Origin: Viola odorata
Lineage: Eukaryota > Streptophyta > Magnoliopsida > Malpighiales > Violaceae
Assembly: GCA_963691705.1 (NCBI GenBank)
Contig: OY829539.1
Span: 58,874,327-58,938,326 of the forward strand
Length of the DNA: 64,000 nucleotides
Direction of reading: 5' to 3'
The notes below the pieces were generated by a model. It had not been told where the DNA came from and ran no database searches. It worked only from the letters and a program-made list of their open reading frames with translations. A program made the position numbers and the translations under genes. Below, piece after piece: positions 43,503 through 55,501 of this stretch. Numbering within the stretch: position 1 is the stretch's first letter; the number at the start of each line of letters is the position of its first letter.

Positions 43503-46500
43503 TGTTGCTACCCGATTTTTGACACGAGTAATTTAAATCATCACTATTTATCGCAAAATTTCCACATTTTTATTAATTATTATTATTCGTGTCATTTTAT
43601 TTTATTTCACTTTATTCGTATTTATTATTTTTCTGTTCTAGTTTTTATCGATTTCAAACGAGATTTTTCGACCGTTGGTTCGAACAAAATTAAATATTTT
43701 TTTCGTGCACACTTTTCACCTCCATTTTCAAAATAAAGCCAACTTTTCTCCATCCTTTTTCAAATGACCAACGGGCACCTCCATTTTCTTTCAAACCAAC
43801 GGATCCAATTTCAATTGGATCCCATTATAAACACACGATCCCGATTTCAATCAGAGGAGGCAGCCATCACAAATCCAAATTCCATTCCCTAAAAATCCAA
43901 ATTCGATCCCAATTAACCAAACCGATTAAATTCCAACCCAATTAAATCCCCATCTCCTCTACCAAATTAAATCCAACCCATGCCATATCAATAAAAAACC
44001 AATTTCAATTCCAATCCCAAATTAAAATTCAATCCCTCCTCCGATCCAAAATAAATTCCAATTAAATTTCCAATTCTCCTACCAGATTAATTCCAAATCC
44101 ATATCCCCTCCTAAATTAATCAATCCCAATCCTTCTGCCCAATTAAATCCCAACTGCCACCGCGCCATTTCCGGCCACCATCCCGATCTCAAACCAAAAT
44201 CCACCAAGTCACCACTGCCGCTCCTTCTCCCATCACTGCCGTTGCCGAACCAATCAGCCAAACCCAGTTACTCAACCGCCACCACTAAACCACCGCCGAA
44301 CCAGCCGTTGCGGCGCCGCGACCCAGCCACCACCTCCACCGAAACACGTCATTCCGGCCACACCACTGCCCGAAACCATTACAGCAGAACCCACCCCGCC
44401 TGAAACCGAATCAATAAAACAAAGCCAACCCAAACCACTAAACATCCGCCGTCACCACTGAACCACTATCCCGATCTCAACCCAAATCAACCCTCTCCCA
44501 TCACTGCCAACAACCTAAACCAACAAACAAATCATCAAAATCAGCCAAACGCAGCTCACCGCCGTTCCTCCAACCACCAAATCAGCCAAACCCCGCTCCA
44601 GCCGGACTGATCCATTGCCAATCCGACCCAGCCGCACCAGCCGCGCCGCCGCCCCTCGATCTGCCATCACCGCTGCACACCGCAACAACTGATCACCGTC
44701 GCCACAGCTCGCTCTTTGGCCGGGGAGAACAGAAAGAACCAAATAAAAAAAAAAAGAGGAAGGAGAAGGGAGAAGAGGGCTGCGTTTGAGGCAGCCTTAG
44801 ATTGAAAAAGAAAAGAAACAGGAATAACAAAGAATGAAATAAAAGATAGGAAAGGGAGTGAGGGCCGGCCGAAGGAAAGGAGAAGAGGAGATTGGGCTTT
44901 GGCCCATGAAAGAATAAGAAGGAGTGGGCTGCGGCCCAACCAAGAAAAAGGAAAAAGGGGCTGCGGCCCATGTAGAGAAAAATAAGAAATCGGCTACGGC
45001 CCAAGCCCTTTTAATTAAATCGGTACTAACTTTTTTTTCGTATTTTTGTAGGTATCGAGTTTACAATTACTATCCCGAGTGGATATCTCACCATCATCGA
45101 TATCGGTGACCAAATTCTAAACTTGAGCTTTAGAGCTCACTTTTCCTTTATTAGAATTATTGATTTCATTTATTATTAAGTTGTATGCATGATTATTTAG
45201 AATTGTTAGAATTTTAATTAATCTATTTACATGATGATTATGCGAAAGAATGCTTTAATTTTAGACTCGTTCGTGTGCGGCTTTGACTCCACGAATAGAT
45301 TTTTATTTATGCTTATAAATGTGGATATATTTATGTGCATCAACATTATATTTTATTATGCATTCGTAATGACTTTCGATTGACTTGATCGTCGGAGTGT
45401 ATACGCCGGGGAAACCCCCCGGCGTCCTTTTCAGGTACATACGAAAAGAACGAGAAGATATCGGATGCTTCGCTGACTTCAATATTGGTGACTATTTTCC
45501 AAACTCGAGCTTTAAAGCTCACTCCTCATTTATTTGAATTGCTAAATTATTTATTATTGCTCGTGCCACTAACCTCGGTTTTGTAGGTTAGAATCAATTG
45601 ATATTCACCTTCAAGTACACTTTCCTCAACCCTTTTATTTATTCAATGCTTTTCGTATATATTTGTATGTATGATTATTTAAAATTGTTAGTTTTAAAAT
45701 CAATTTGATTGCATGAGAATAATTTTTACTAATAACTCCCTTTAATAATTTCATTCAAATCGACCTTTGCTTGAACGAATTAGGCTTAGTAATTACTCAA
45801 CATTTTATTTTATTAAATGCATGAAATTTGAATAGGATTAGTAATAAACATCACGCTTTAATTTAATTGCATGATTATTAATTTATAAAATCCCCAAACC
45901 TTCAATAAATCTCCACAAATCAAAACGAATAAAATCAATCAAAGAACATCAAATAAAGTAGTAATCAAAACATAGGATTTAAATCTTTTCCAATAACTTA
46001 AGCTCCTCTAAATTTTTAGGATTAATCACCAAAGAAAATAATCATTTGAAAGCGAAAAGATAGTAAATGGGCCTTAAGCCCAACTCGTAGAAAATACCTC
46101 CATATTTTTTTAATCCCTCTTATCTTTAGAAATTCCCTTTTAAAATGCGAGTTAAATCTTTAATGTTGAATGATCATTTAAATTATGTTTGTTCCGTGTG
46201 CGGCTTCGTCCCCACGGCTTTATGCTTATCTCAATGATGTGTTTCGTGTGCGGCTCCGACCCCAAGATTGTATTTAATTTATATTATCTTGACGAATATG
46301 TTATGTGCGCGGCTTCGACCCCACTTCTCGGTTTTTCTCTTTTCAACTTGTTTTTCGCATTCACTCAAAACGGTACTTTGCTAGTTTATGCATGCTTAAA
46401 ATCACCTAGTAAATAGGATTAGTCACGTGCATTGGCCCGATGATGAAAGTGGCGTCGCTTTGGTAAAGATTAATAAAACGGTAGTAATTTCACCAATTTT

Positions 46501-46956
46501 GCATGTAACCGGATTAATTTTAAACTCGACGAAAGTTAATCGGAATAGGTATGAAACCAACCCTTTTATTTTCTTAGAGGATTAAAATGTTCATTTTCTT
46601 TTAACAACTCGACAACAATTAGGATAAAATCAATCAAATCGACTTAAAAGCTAAAGTGACGATCTCCCTGAGGGCCCAAATTACTTGTTTTCAACATGAT
46701 TTTTAAACACCTCTTTTTAGAACCGGTAACCTTTTTTAGGATGAGACTTGGGTGCCTAATACCTTCCCAAGTCCATAAAACGACCCCGAACCATCGTTCT
46801 CGGGTTTAGACCCTTTTTATTTATGCCTTGGTTTTATTTTATTTTCTTCTTCTTTTTGTGGACTTTATAGGTTTCCCTAAACCTTAGAAATTAGGGTGGC
46901 GACTTCATTGTTATGTGTTTTTCTTCGTCCCGAATTTCGCTCGCGACGGCGCGACA
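43503..46956 (+). repeat. 5' LTR
   Basis: 3454 bp, TGTTGCTACCC...GGCGCGACA. It contains a C-rich region (43860-44660) with chance frames, an array of GGGC-GCCC mini-hairpins (44892-45002), a GC-rich hairpin ACGCCGGGG-AAACC-CCCCGGCGT (45403-45425) and four copies of a GTGYGCGGCT motif. No promoter element could be assigned with confidence. Confidence 0.95.
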
Positions 46957-46980
46957 GTTTGGCGACTTCACTGGGGACTT
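46957..46980 (+). promoter_or_regulatory. Retrotransposon primer-binding site region
   Basis: Directly after the LTR CA end is GTTTGGCGACTTCACTGGGG. TGGCGAC...TGGGGA PBS sequences are usual in Tat/Ogre elements. The matching tRNA was not determined here. Confidence 0.65.
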
Positions 46981-47079
46981 TAGGGTCGAAGCCGGAATTA
47001 TTTGCTTGAGGTGTTTATTGTTATTATTTATTTGTTTACTCGCTTTGATATCAATTGTTGTCTTCTCATACGCATTTCA

Positions 47080-48360
47080 CGCATAATGCCTTACAGCCGG
47101 GCCCTTCCCAAATAGAATTAGGTGGTTAGTAGTGAAGTCCTAGGGCCAACGCCTTAGTAAGCTTTCATGAACGCTAAACTCGGACTTGAACCCCTAAATG
47201 GATTGAGCGCCCCGATTCCTTTTATGATTCGGTAAATGCTCTCGTATCCATTTACTGAGGGACCACTTTTATGGTATCATCCGAGAGCCTTTCAGCCAGT
47301 TAGAAGTAGTTGAAGTTACCCCAACACGTGCATCATGATCGCATGTATATGTTCCAATTTGCTGCACTATTGCCATGATATCCCATGTATATATTCCAAT
47401 TTGCTTCATTATTTGCCATGATGTATTTTACAACTTGCTTCGTTATTTCCATTATTCTCCATTATGCGATTTTAATCCTTTCAAGGAAGGTTAAAGATAG
47501 AACTATTCCCCCGAAAGTTCTTCAAACAGAAAGTGACAGAACTGGTGATGAGGATAGCGAAGAGCCAAAAAAGAACGAGACAAGATGACACTTGATTATC
47601 CGCCCGACTTTTGTTCATACAACGGGGCCTACTTTTCTATCTACTATTACGAGTCTCTCTATGCCCTAATCTGTAATTAGCAATTGGACAAGGAACTCCG
47701 GATTACACTCTAGAGTATTATTCCATCTTTAAAGCACATGTTCATCACTTGATCAAATATGGATAGAACTCCTTCAAAAGATTAACCAAAAAGACCATAT
47801 GACCCCCCCAAAGAACCAGAAAAATCCCAATCAAGATCACCAAAACTATCATCGGAACCAAGAAACATTCCCACCTTTCCTATCATCCCCACTACAAATA
47901 TCACAACCTACAAAACCATATAGCCCACCAAAGAACAAAAAAAAATTCAATCAAAATAACCAAAACTATCGTCGAAGCTAAGAGCCATTACCACCTCTTC
48001 CAGAAATCTACGAGCCAACTCCAATCCGACCTTTCCAAGCTTATCTCCCGAAGGGGTTCAATCTTAATGTTACAAGTGCATACCAGGCAGGTACTCGGAG
48101 TCACACTCTAAAGAATTGTTCCATCTTTCAAGGCAGGTTCGTCACTTGATCAAGTGCGGATGGATCCTCTTCGAAGGATTAACCAAAGGACTTAACACAA
48201 CAATCAACCCTCTTCCGAATCATTCCTTAGGTGATGAAGGAATGAATATTGTTTCAGTGAAGAAGATTGATGATCCCTTTCCTTTAAGCGTTGGGGTTAC
48301 CACGAGAAGAGCTTTTCTTTGCGCTAGTCAAAGGAAGATATCCGCGACATTCAGAGGGTA
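47080..48360 (+). pseudogene. Decayed gag-like region
   Basis: Short frames separated by stops. At 48116-48300 the translation LIKCGWILFEG...NPLPNHSLGDEGMN resembles the C-terminal Gag segment of plant Tat/Ogre elements. A second degenerate version of the same region (IFKAHVHHLIKYG) lies at about 47705-47770, so the segment is duplicated. No intact Gag protein can be made. Confidence 0.6.
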
Positions 48361-48694
48361 ATTTGAGAGGATTGTTTATTTTGCCTGGGGGCAAGTAAGC
48401 ATAGAATCCAAGATTGTGCGATCTTCTTACAGAAGGTGGAATAGTTGCTAGTCAAAGGAAGATATCTGCGACATTTAGAGGGTAATCTGAGAGGATTGTT
48501 TATTTTGCCTGGGGGCAAGTAAGCATAGAATCCAAGATTGTGCGATCTTCTTACAGAAGGTGGAATAGTTGCTAGTCAAATGAAGATATCTGCGACATTC
48601 AGAGGGTAATTTGAGAGGATTGTTTATTTTTCCTGGGGGTAAGTAAGCATAGAATCCAAGATTATGCGATCTTCTTATAGAAGGTGGAATAGTT
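48323..48694. repeat. 124-bp tandem triplication
   Basis: Units start at 48323, 48447 and 48571 (GCTAGTCAAAGGAAGATAT), differing by only a few bases. They lie just after the gag-like remnant. Confidence 0.92.
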
Positions 48695-48699
48695 GGCAT

Positions 48700-49650
48700 C
48701 CAGGTTGGATTTTGGATTTTGGAAAGAAACGTAAGGGGTAGGGACTCTAGCTTTGTTGAAAGCTAGGGAAGGCTGTCAATTATGAGATCTTCCATCTTTC
48801 ATCTTCCTTCTTCCACCATTGCTAAAATTGGGGGGCATGACCCAGAACGGGAGGTGTTATATCTCCAAAGAAGTTGAGAAACAAAGCAAGCCAAGGTGTC
48901 CACTGGTTCTTTATTACAAAAGAGGAATGGACCCATGTCTAAAAATAGTATAACAGAATCCCCAAAGATCGTCAACTAGAGATCTACTTGGGTCAATACA
49001 ACTTCGACATTCCATATTTGTATTCATGGAAAAAGGAACCATCTTGAAGCTCGTTGAAAAGGTCTAGAAAACCAATAGGTAAATTAGACCACCACCATAC
49101 TTCCTAAAAGTCTCTCTCAAAAGAGATTATCGCCACAAAGAAGGATGATGTTGAGGCTCCCTACAAGTCAGTCCATTTAGTAAAGTCCCTCGTCAGGAGA
49201 AGTTTAAAGAGATAAACTTGGGGGCAAGCAGTGAACGTCAGAAAATAGTCGAGATTGGAATGATCTCGAACTCTGTGAGAAGTTGATTTCATTCCTCAAT
49301 GAGTAAATGGATATGTTCGTATGATCGTATAAAGATACGTCGGGTCGTCACCCTATATTTGAGCATCGCATTCCGATGAAACATGAGTCCAAGCCTACGA
49401 CATCAAATCTCCTCACCTAGCTGTAAACTTAAACAGTAACTTGAAGAAGATTACCCAGAAGATGGTGATCATTTGTAAGGATTGACACGACGTACTTCCT
49501 TTTCCTTTGCGCGCTTATCATATTGCTATTCGTACTTCTATGGGGGGCAACTCTTTATTCCCTAGTTTGCAACATGAAGTAGTGATTCCACTCGAGGTGG
49601 AAATTCCTTCTCTCAGAGTCTTGGCTGAATCAGGAAGAATCCGATTGGGC
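48700..49650 (+). other. Retrotransposon interior, decayed
   Basis: No frame longer than short chance ORFs. Position suggests former gag-pol sequence, but I recognise no protease, RT or RNase H motif. Confidence 0.4.
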
Positions 49651-49659
49651 GAAAGAGAA

Positions 49660-49905
49660 GTATGAACAGTTAAATCTCATCTTGGAGATATAATTGACAA
49701 CCATGAGGATGGCTAATGCTTATAAAAAGAAAGAGCGACCTCGCGAGTTCAGAGCCGAGGAGTGAATAGTAAAGAAGGTCTTTCCTCATCAGGAGGACGA
49801 TCTAGAAAAATAGGCTCCCAAGTATGAGGGTCCTTATGTGATCAAGCACACATTCTCGGAAAATGGCTTTAATGCATACCAATGGGGATGGTCTATCCAA
49901 AAAAA
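49660..49905 (+). pseudogene. Remnant of Pol/integrase C-terminal end
   Basis: Translation gives RPREFRAEE(stop)IVKKVFP and later APKYEGPYVIKHTFSENG. KYEGPYVV/I is a hallmark of the end of integrase in plant Ty3/Gypsy Tat-lineage Pol. Two in-frame stops (TGA, TAG) sit where the family normally has tryptophan (TGG), so both fit G-to-A changes. The rest of Pol is absent or unrecognisable. Confidence 0.7.
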
Positions 49906-49918
49906 AAAAAAAATCAAA

Positions 49919-50372
49919 TCGTGTGGCGGTTCAAACCCCCACTTTTCAAAAATCGTGTGGCGGTTCATACCCCACCTTTCAAAAAAATCATGTGGCGGTT
50001 CAAACCCCACATTTCAAAAAAATTGTGCGGCGGTTCAAAACCCCCACTCTTCAAAAAAATCGTGGCGGTTCTAACCCCATCTTCCAAAATCGTGCGGTGG
50101 TTCAAACCCCCACGCTTCAAAAATTCATGTGGAGGTTCAAAAACCCCACTCTTCAAGATCCGTGTGGAGGTTCAAAACCCCCACTCTTTAAAAATCGTAT
50201 AGAGGTTTAAAAACCCCACTCTTCAAAAATTGTGCGGCGGTTCTAACCCCATCTTCCAAAATTATGTGGAGGTTTAAAAACCCCACTTTTCAAAAAATCA
50301 TGTGGCGGTTCAAGCCTCACACTTTAAAAATCATGTGGCGGTTCAAACCCCACCTTTCAAAAAAAAATCAAA
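49919..50372. repeat. ~30-34-bp tandem repeats (GGCGGTTCAAACCCC type)
   Basis: About 14 variable units of the form CGGTTCAAACCCCCACTTTT followed by CAAAAAATCGTGTGG. They are open in several frames by chance of unit length. They lie between the pol remnant and the 51-bp array. Confidence 0.9.
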
Positions 50373-50382
50373 ATCATGTGGC

Positions 50383-51137
50383 ATTATCTGTGATTGTGGA
50401 AGTAGGAAGAAAGTACGAACCACGTTAAAAAAAATTATCTGTGATTGTGGAAGTAGGAAGGAAGTCCGAACCACGTTAAAAAAAATTATCTGTGATTGTG
50501 GAGGTAGGAAGGAAGTCCGAACCACGTTAAAAAAATTTATCTGTGATTGTGGAAGTAGGAAGGAAGTCCGAACCACGTTAAAAAAATTTATCTGTGATTA
50601 TGGAGGTAGGAAGGAAGTCCGAACCACGTTAAAAGAAATTATCTGTGATTGTGGAAGTAGGAAGAAAGTCCGAACCACGTTAAAAAAAAAAAAAAAAAAA
50701 AAATATTATCTGTGATTGTGGAAGTAGGAAGGAAGTCCGAACCACGTTAAAAAAATTTATCTGTGATTGTGGAGGTAGGAAGGAAGTCCGAACCACGTTA
50801 AAAGAAATTATCTGTGATTGTGGAAGTAGGAAGAAAGTCCGAACCACGTTAAAAAAAAATTATCTGTGATTGTGGAGGTAGGAAGGAAGTCCGAACCACG
50901 TTAAAAGAAATTATCTATGATTGTGGAAGTAGGAAGGAAGTCCGAACCACGTTAAAAGAAATTATCTGTGATTGTGGAAGTAGGAAGAAAGTCCGAACCA
51001 CGTTAAAAGAAATTATCTGTGATTGTGGAATTAGGAACAAAGTCCGAACCACGTTAAAAGAAATTATCTGTGATTGTGGAAGTAGGAAGAAAGTCCGAAC
51101 CACGTTAAAAGAAATTATCTGTGATTGTGGAAAGCCA
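50383..51137. repeat. 51-bp tandem repeats
   Basis: About 15 units beginning ATTATCTGTGATTGTGG and ending CCACGTTAAAA. A 51-bp unit is 17 codons, so the array reads through as a repeated ICDCGSRKEVRTTLKK-type peptide on the plus strand and VVRTSFLLPQSQI on the minus strand. One unit border is enlarged by an A run at about 50683-50703. Confidence 0.93.
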
Positions 51138-51149
51138 GTCATGATTTTA

Positions 51150-51920
51150 ATCATCCCAACAGCATTAGCGTCAGTGTCCGAGTGGAACTACATTTGCAAG
51201 GTATCCGAGTGGAGCCACCAGAGTCTGAGTAGAGCTGGATTTACGTTTATGCATCGCGGTATTCGAGGGGAGACGTCCGAGTGAATCCGTATTTTACTTT
51301 CTGTAAGACATCCGAGTGGAGTCATCAGTGTCCGAGTGGAACTGAGTTTTAGGCATCCGAGTGGAGTCATCAGTGTCCGAGTGGAACTGAGTTTTAGGCA
51401 TCCGAGTGGAGCCATCAGCGTCTGAGTAGAGCTGAATTGTCCAACATCCGAGTGGAGTTGTTGGCATCTGAGTAGAGCCGTTATTTCAAGACGTCCGAGT
51501 GGAGTCATCAGTGTCCAAGTGGAACTGAATTTGCAAGGCATCCGAGTGGAGCCACCAGCGTCTGAGTAGAGCTGGATTTACGTTTATGCATCGCGGTATT
51601 CGAGGGGAGACATCCGAGTGAAACCGCATTTTACATTCCTGCAAGGCATCTGAGTTGAGCCATCAGCGTCCGAGTGGAGCTGAATTTATTTTCGTGCAAT
51701 TTAAATTCCCACGTCAACATCCGAATTGAGGTACGTTTACATTTAAGCAATTTAAATTTCAGCATCAGCATCCAAAGGGAGCCCAATTTCGAACATCCGA
51801 GTGGAGGTAAATTTACATTTCAGCAATTTATATTTCTGCAAAACGTCCGGGTGGAGGTAAGATCACATTTTTTTTGCAAATTACATTTCTGCATCATGGT
51901 ATCCAAGTGGAGTCATTTCT
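51150..51920. repeat. GTCCGAGTGGAGC-type degenerate tandem repeats
   Basis: Many copies of (A/G)TCCGAGTGGAG(C/T)CATCAG or close variants at irregular 25-60 bp spacing, sometimes with higher-order duplication (51188-51300 resembles 51530-51640). This block runs almost to the polypurine tract. Confidence 0.85.
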
Positions 51921-52028
51921 TTTATGTCCTCACATGTCATTTTGCGTCTAAAACATTCGTGGCACTGGGGCAACCGTCTTTCCTGCTCATCAAAAATTTC
52001 AGTTACACTTTATTTTTGATAAGACAGT

Positions 52029-52042
52029 AAAGAGGGGGCAAC
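52029..52042 (+). promoter_or_regulatory. Polypurine tract
   Basis: AAAGAGGGGGCAAC ends at the first base of the 3' LTR; this is the usual plus-strand priming site of LTR retrotransposons. Confidence 0.85.
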
Positions 52043-55000
52043 TGTTGCTACCCGATTTTTGACACGAGTAATTTAAATCATCACTATTTATCGCAAAATT
52101 TCCACATTTTTATTAATTATTATTATTCGTGTCATTTTATTTTATTTCACTTTATTCGTATTTATTATTTTTCTGTTCTAGTTTTTATCGATTTCAAACG
52201 AGATTTTTCGACCGTTGGTTCGAACAAAATTAAATATTTTTTTCGTGCACACTTTTCACCTCCATTTTCAAAATAAAGCCAACTTTTCTCCATCCTTTTT
52301 CAAATGACCAACGGGCACCTCCATTTTCTTTCAAACCAACGGATCCAATTTCAATTGGATCCCATTATAAACACACGATCCCGATTTCAATCAGAGGAGG
52401 CAGCCATCACAAATCCAAATTCCATTCCCTAAAAATCCAAATTCGATCCCAATTAACCAAACCGATTAAATTCCAACCCAATTAAATCCCCATCTCCTCT
52501 ACCAAATTAAATCCAACCCATGCCATATCAATAAAAAACCAATTTCAATTCCAATCCCAAATTAAAATTCAATCCCTCCTCCGATCCAAAATAAATTCCA
52601 ATTAAATTTCCAATTCTCCTACCAGATTAATTCCAAATCCATATCCCCTCCTAAATTAATCAATCCCAATCCTTCTGCCCAATTAAATCCCAACTGCCAC
52701 CGCGCCATTTCCGGCCACCATCCCGATCTCAAACCAAAATCCACCAAGTCACCACTGCCGCTCCTTCTCCCATCACTGCCGTTGCCGAACCAATCAGCCA
52801 AACCCAGTTACTCAACCGCCACCACTAAACCACCGCCGAACCAGCCGTTGCGGCGCCGCGACCCAGCCACCACCTCCACCGAAACACGTCATTCCGGCCA
52901 CACCACTGCCCGAAACCATTACAGCAGAACCCACCCCGCCTGAAACCGAATCAATAAAACAAAGCCAACCCAAACCACTAAACATCCGCCGTCACCACTG
53001 AACCACTATCCCGATCTCAACCCAAATCAACCCTCTCCCATCACTGCCAACAACCTAAACCAACAAACAAATCATCAAAATCAGCCAAACGCAGCTCACC
53101 GCCGTTCCTCCAACCACCAAATCAGCCAAACCCCGCTCCAGCCGGACTGATCCATTGCCAATCCGACCCAGCCGCACCAGCCGCGCCGCCGCCCCTCGAT
53201 CTGCCATCACCGCTGCACACCGCAACAACTGATCACCGTCGCCACAGCTCGCTCTTTGGCCGGGGAGAACAGAAAGAACCAAATAAAAAAAAAGAGAGGA
53301 AGGAGAAGGGAGAAGAGGGCTGCGTTTGAGGCAGCCTTAGATTGAAAAAGAAAAGAAACAGGAATAACAAAGAATGAAATAAAAGATAGGAAAGGGAGTG
53401 AGGGCCGGCCGAAGGAAAGGAGAAGAGGAGATTGGGCTTTGGCCCATGAAAGAATAAGAAGGAGTGGGCTGCGGCCCAACCAAGAAAAAGGAAAAAGGGG
53501 CTGCGGCCCATGTAGAGAAAAATAAGAAATCGGCTACGGCCCAAGCCCTTTTAATTAAATCGGTACTAACTTTTTTTTCGTATTTTTGTAGGTATCGAGT
53601 TTACAATTACTATCCCGAGTGGATATCTCACCATCATCGATATCGGTGACCAAATTCTAAACTTGAGCTTTAGAGCTCACTTTTCCTTTATTAGAATTAT
53701 TGATTTCATTTATTATTAAGTTGTATGCATGATTATTTAGAATTGTTAGAATTTTAATTAATCTATTTACATGATGATTATGCGAAAGAATGCTTTAATT
53801 TTAGACTCGTTCGTGTGCGGCTTTGACTCCACGAATAGATTTTTATTTATGCTTATAAATGTGGATATATTTATGTGCATCAACATTATATTTTATTATG
53901 CATTCGTAATGACTTTCGATTGACTTGATCGTCGGAGTGTATACGCCGGGGAAACCCCCCGGCGTCCTTTTCAGGTACATACGAAAAGAACGAGAAGATA
54001 TCGGATGCTTCGCTGACTTCAATATTGGTGACTATTTTCCAAACTCGAGCTTTAAAGCTCACTCCTCATTTATTTGAATTGCTAAATTATTTATTATTGC
54101 TCGTGCCACTAACCTCGGTTTTGTAGGTTAGAATCAATTGATATTCACCTTCAAGTACACTTTCCTCAACCCTTTTATTTATTCAATGCTTTTCGTATAT
54201 ATTTGTATGTATGATTATTTAAAATTGTTAGTTTTAAAATCAATTTGATTGCATGAGAATAATTTTTACTAATAACTCCCTTTAATAATTTCATTCAAAT
54301 CGACCTTTGCTTGAACGAATTAGGCTTAGTAATTACTCAACATTTTATTTTATTAAATGCATGAAATTTGAATAGGATTAGTAATAAACATCACGCTTTA
54401 ATTTAATTGCATGATTATTAATTTATAAAATCCCCAAACCTTCAATAAATCTCCACAAATCAAAACGAATAAAATCAATCAAAGAACATCAAATAAAGTA
54501 GTAATCAAAACATAGGATTTAAATCTTTTCCAATAACTTAAGCTCCTCTAAATTTTTAGGATTAATCACCAAAGAAAATAATCATTTGAAAGCGAAAAGA
54601 TAGTAAATGGGCCTTAAGCCCAACTCGTAGAAAATACCTCCATATTTTTTTAATCCCTCTTATCTTTAGAAATTCCCTTTTAAAATGCGAGTTAAATCTT
54701 TAATGTTGAATGATCATTTAAATTATGTTTGTTCCGTGTGCGGCTTCGTCCCCACGGCTTTATGCTTATCTCAATGATGTGTTTCGTGTGCGGCTCCGAC
54801 CCCAAGATTGTATTTAATTTATATTATCTTGACGAATATGTTATGTGCGCGGCTTCGACCCCACTTCTCGGTTTTTCTCTTTTCAACTTGTTTTTCGCAT
54901 TCACTCAAAACGGTACTTTGCTAGTTTATGCATGCTTAAAATCACCTAGTAAATAGGATTAGTCACGTGCATTGGCCCGATGATGAAAGTGGCGTCGCTT

Positions 55001-55496
55001 TGGTAAAGATTAATAAAACGGTAGTAATTTCACCAATTTTGCATGTAACCGGATTAATTTTAAACTCGACGAAAGTTAATCGGAATAGGTATGAAACCAA
55101 CCCTTTTATTTTCTTAGAGGATTAAAATGTTCATTTTCTTTTAACAACTCGACAACAATTAGGATAAAATCAATCAAATCGACTTAAAAGCTAAAGTGAC
55201 GATCTCCCTGAGGGCCCAAATTACTTGTTTTCAACATGATTTTTAAACACCTCTTTTTAGAACCGGTAACCTTTTTTAGGATGAGACTTGGGTGCCTAAT
55301 ACCTTCCCAAGTCCATAAAACGACCCCGAACCATCGTTCTCGGGTTTAGACCCTTTTTATTTATGCCTTGGTTTTATTTTATTTTCTTCTTCTTTTTGTG
55401 AACTTTATAGGTTTCCCTAAACCTTAGAAATTAGGGTGGCGACTTCATTGTTATGTGTTTTTCTTCGTCCCGAATTTCGCTCGCGACGGCGCGACA
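52043..55496 (+). repeat. 3' LTR
   Basis: Same length as the 5' LTR (constant offset of 8540) and nearly identical. It is followed by ATACT, the second copy of the target-site duplication. Confidence 0.95.
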
Positions 55497-55501
55497 ATAC
55501 T

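Larger units (their letters stand above)
43503..55496 (+). mobile_element. LTR retrotransposon, Tat/Ogre-like Ty3/Gypsy, non-autonomous
   Basis: Two 3454-bp direct LTRs (TG...CA ends) enclose a 5086-bp interior. A 5-bp duplication ATACT flanks it (43498-43502, 55497-55501). After the 5' LTR comes TTTGGCGACTTCACTGGGGA, a PBS-like sequence of the type seen in Tat/Ogre elements; before the 3' LTR is a polypurine tract (AGAGGGGGCAAC). The interior has only decayed gag-like and integrase-end-like remnants plus tandem repeats, so it must rely on enzymes from elsewhere. I noticed only two substitutions between the LTRs (near 44755/53295 and 46861/55401), implying very recent insertion. Confidence 0.93.

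Noticed and set aside
44079..45004. Several 60-100 codon ORFs in the LTR, repeated at 52619-53544
   Set aside because: They duplicate exactly with the LTRs, have low-complexity composition and no motif; they are chance frames in a C-rich stretch.
48475..48699. A 74-codon minus-strand ORF
   Set aside because: It is a by-product of the 124-bp triplication, and the translation simply repeats itself.
50302..50715. A cysteine-rich repeat protein of 137 residues
   Set aside because: It is the reading of a 51-bp tandem array inside a retrotransposon 3' region; no promoter, conservation or other sign of a gene.
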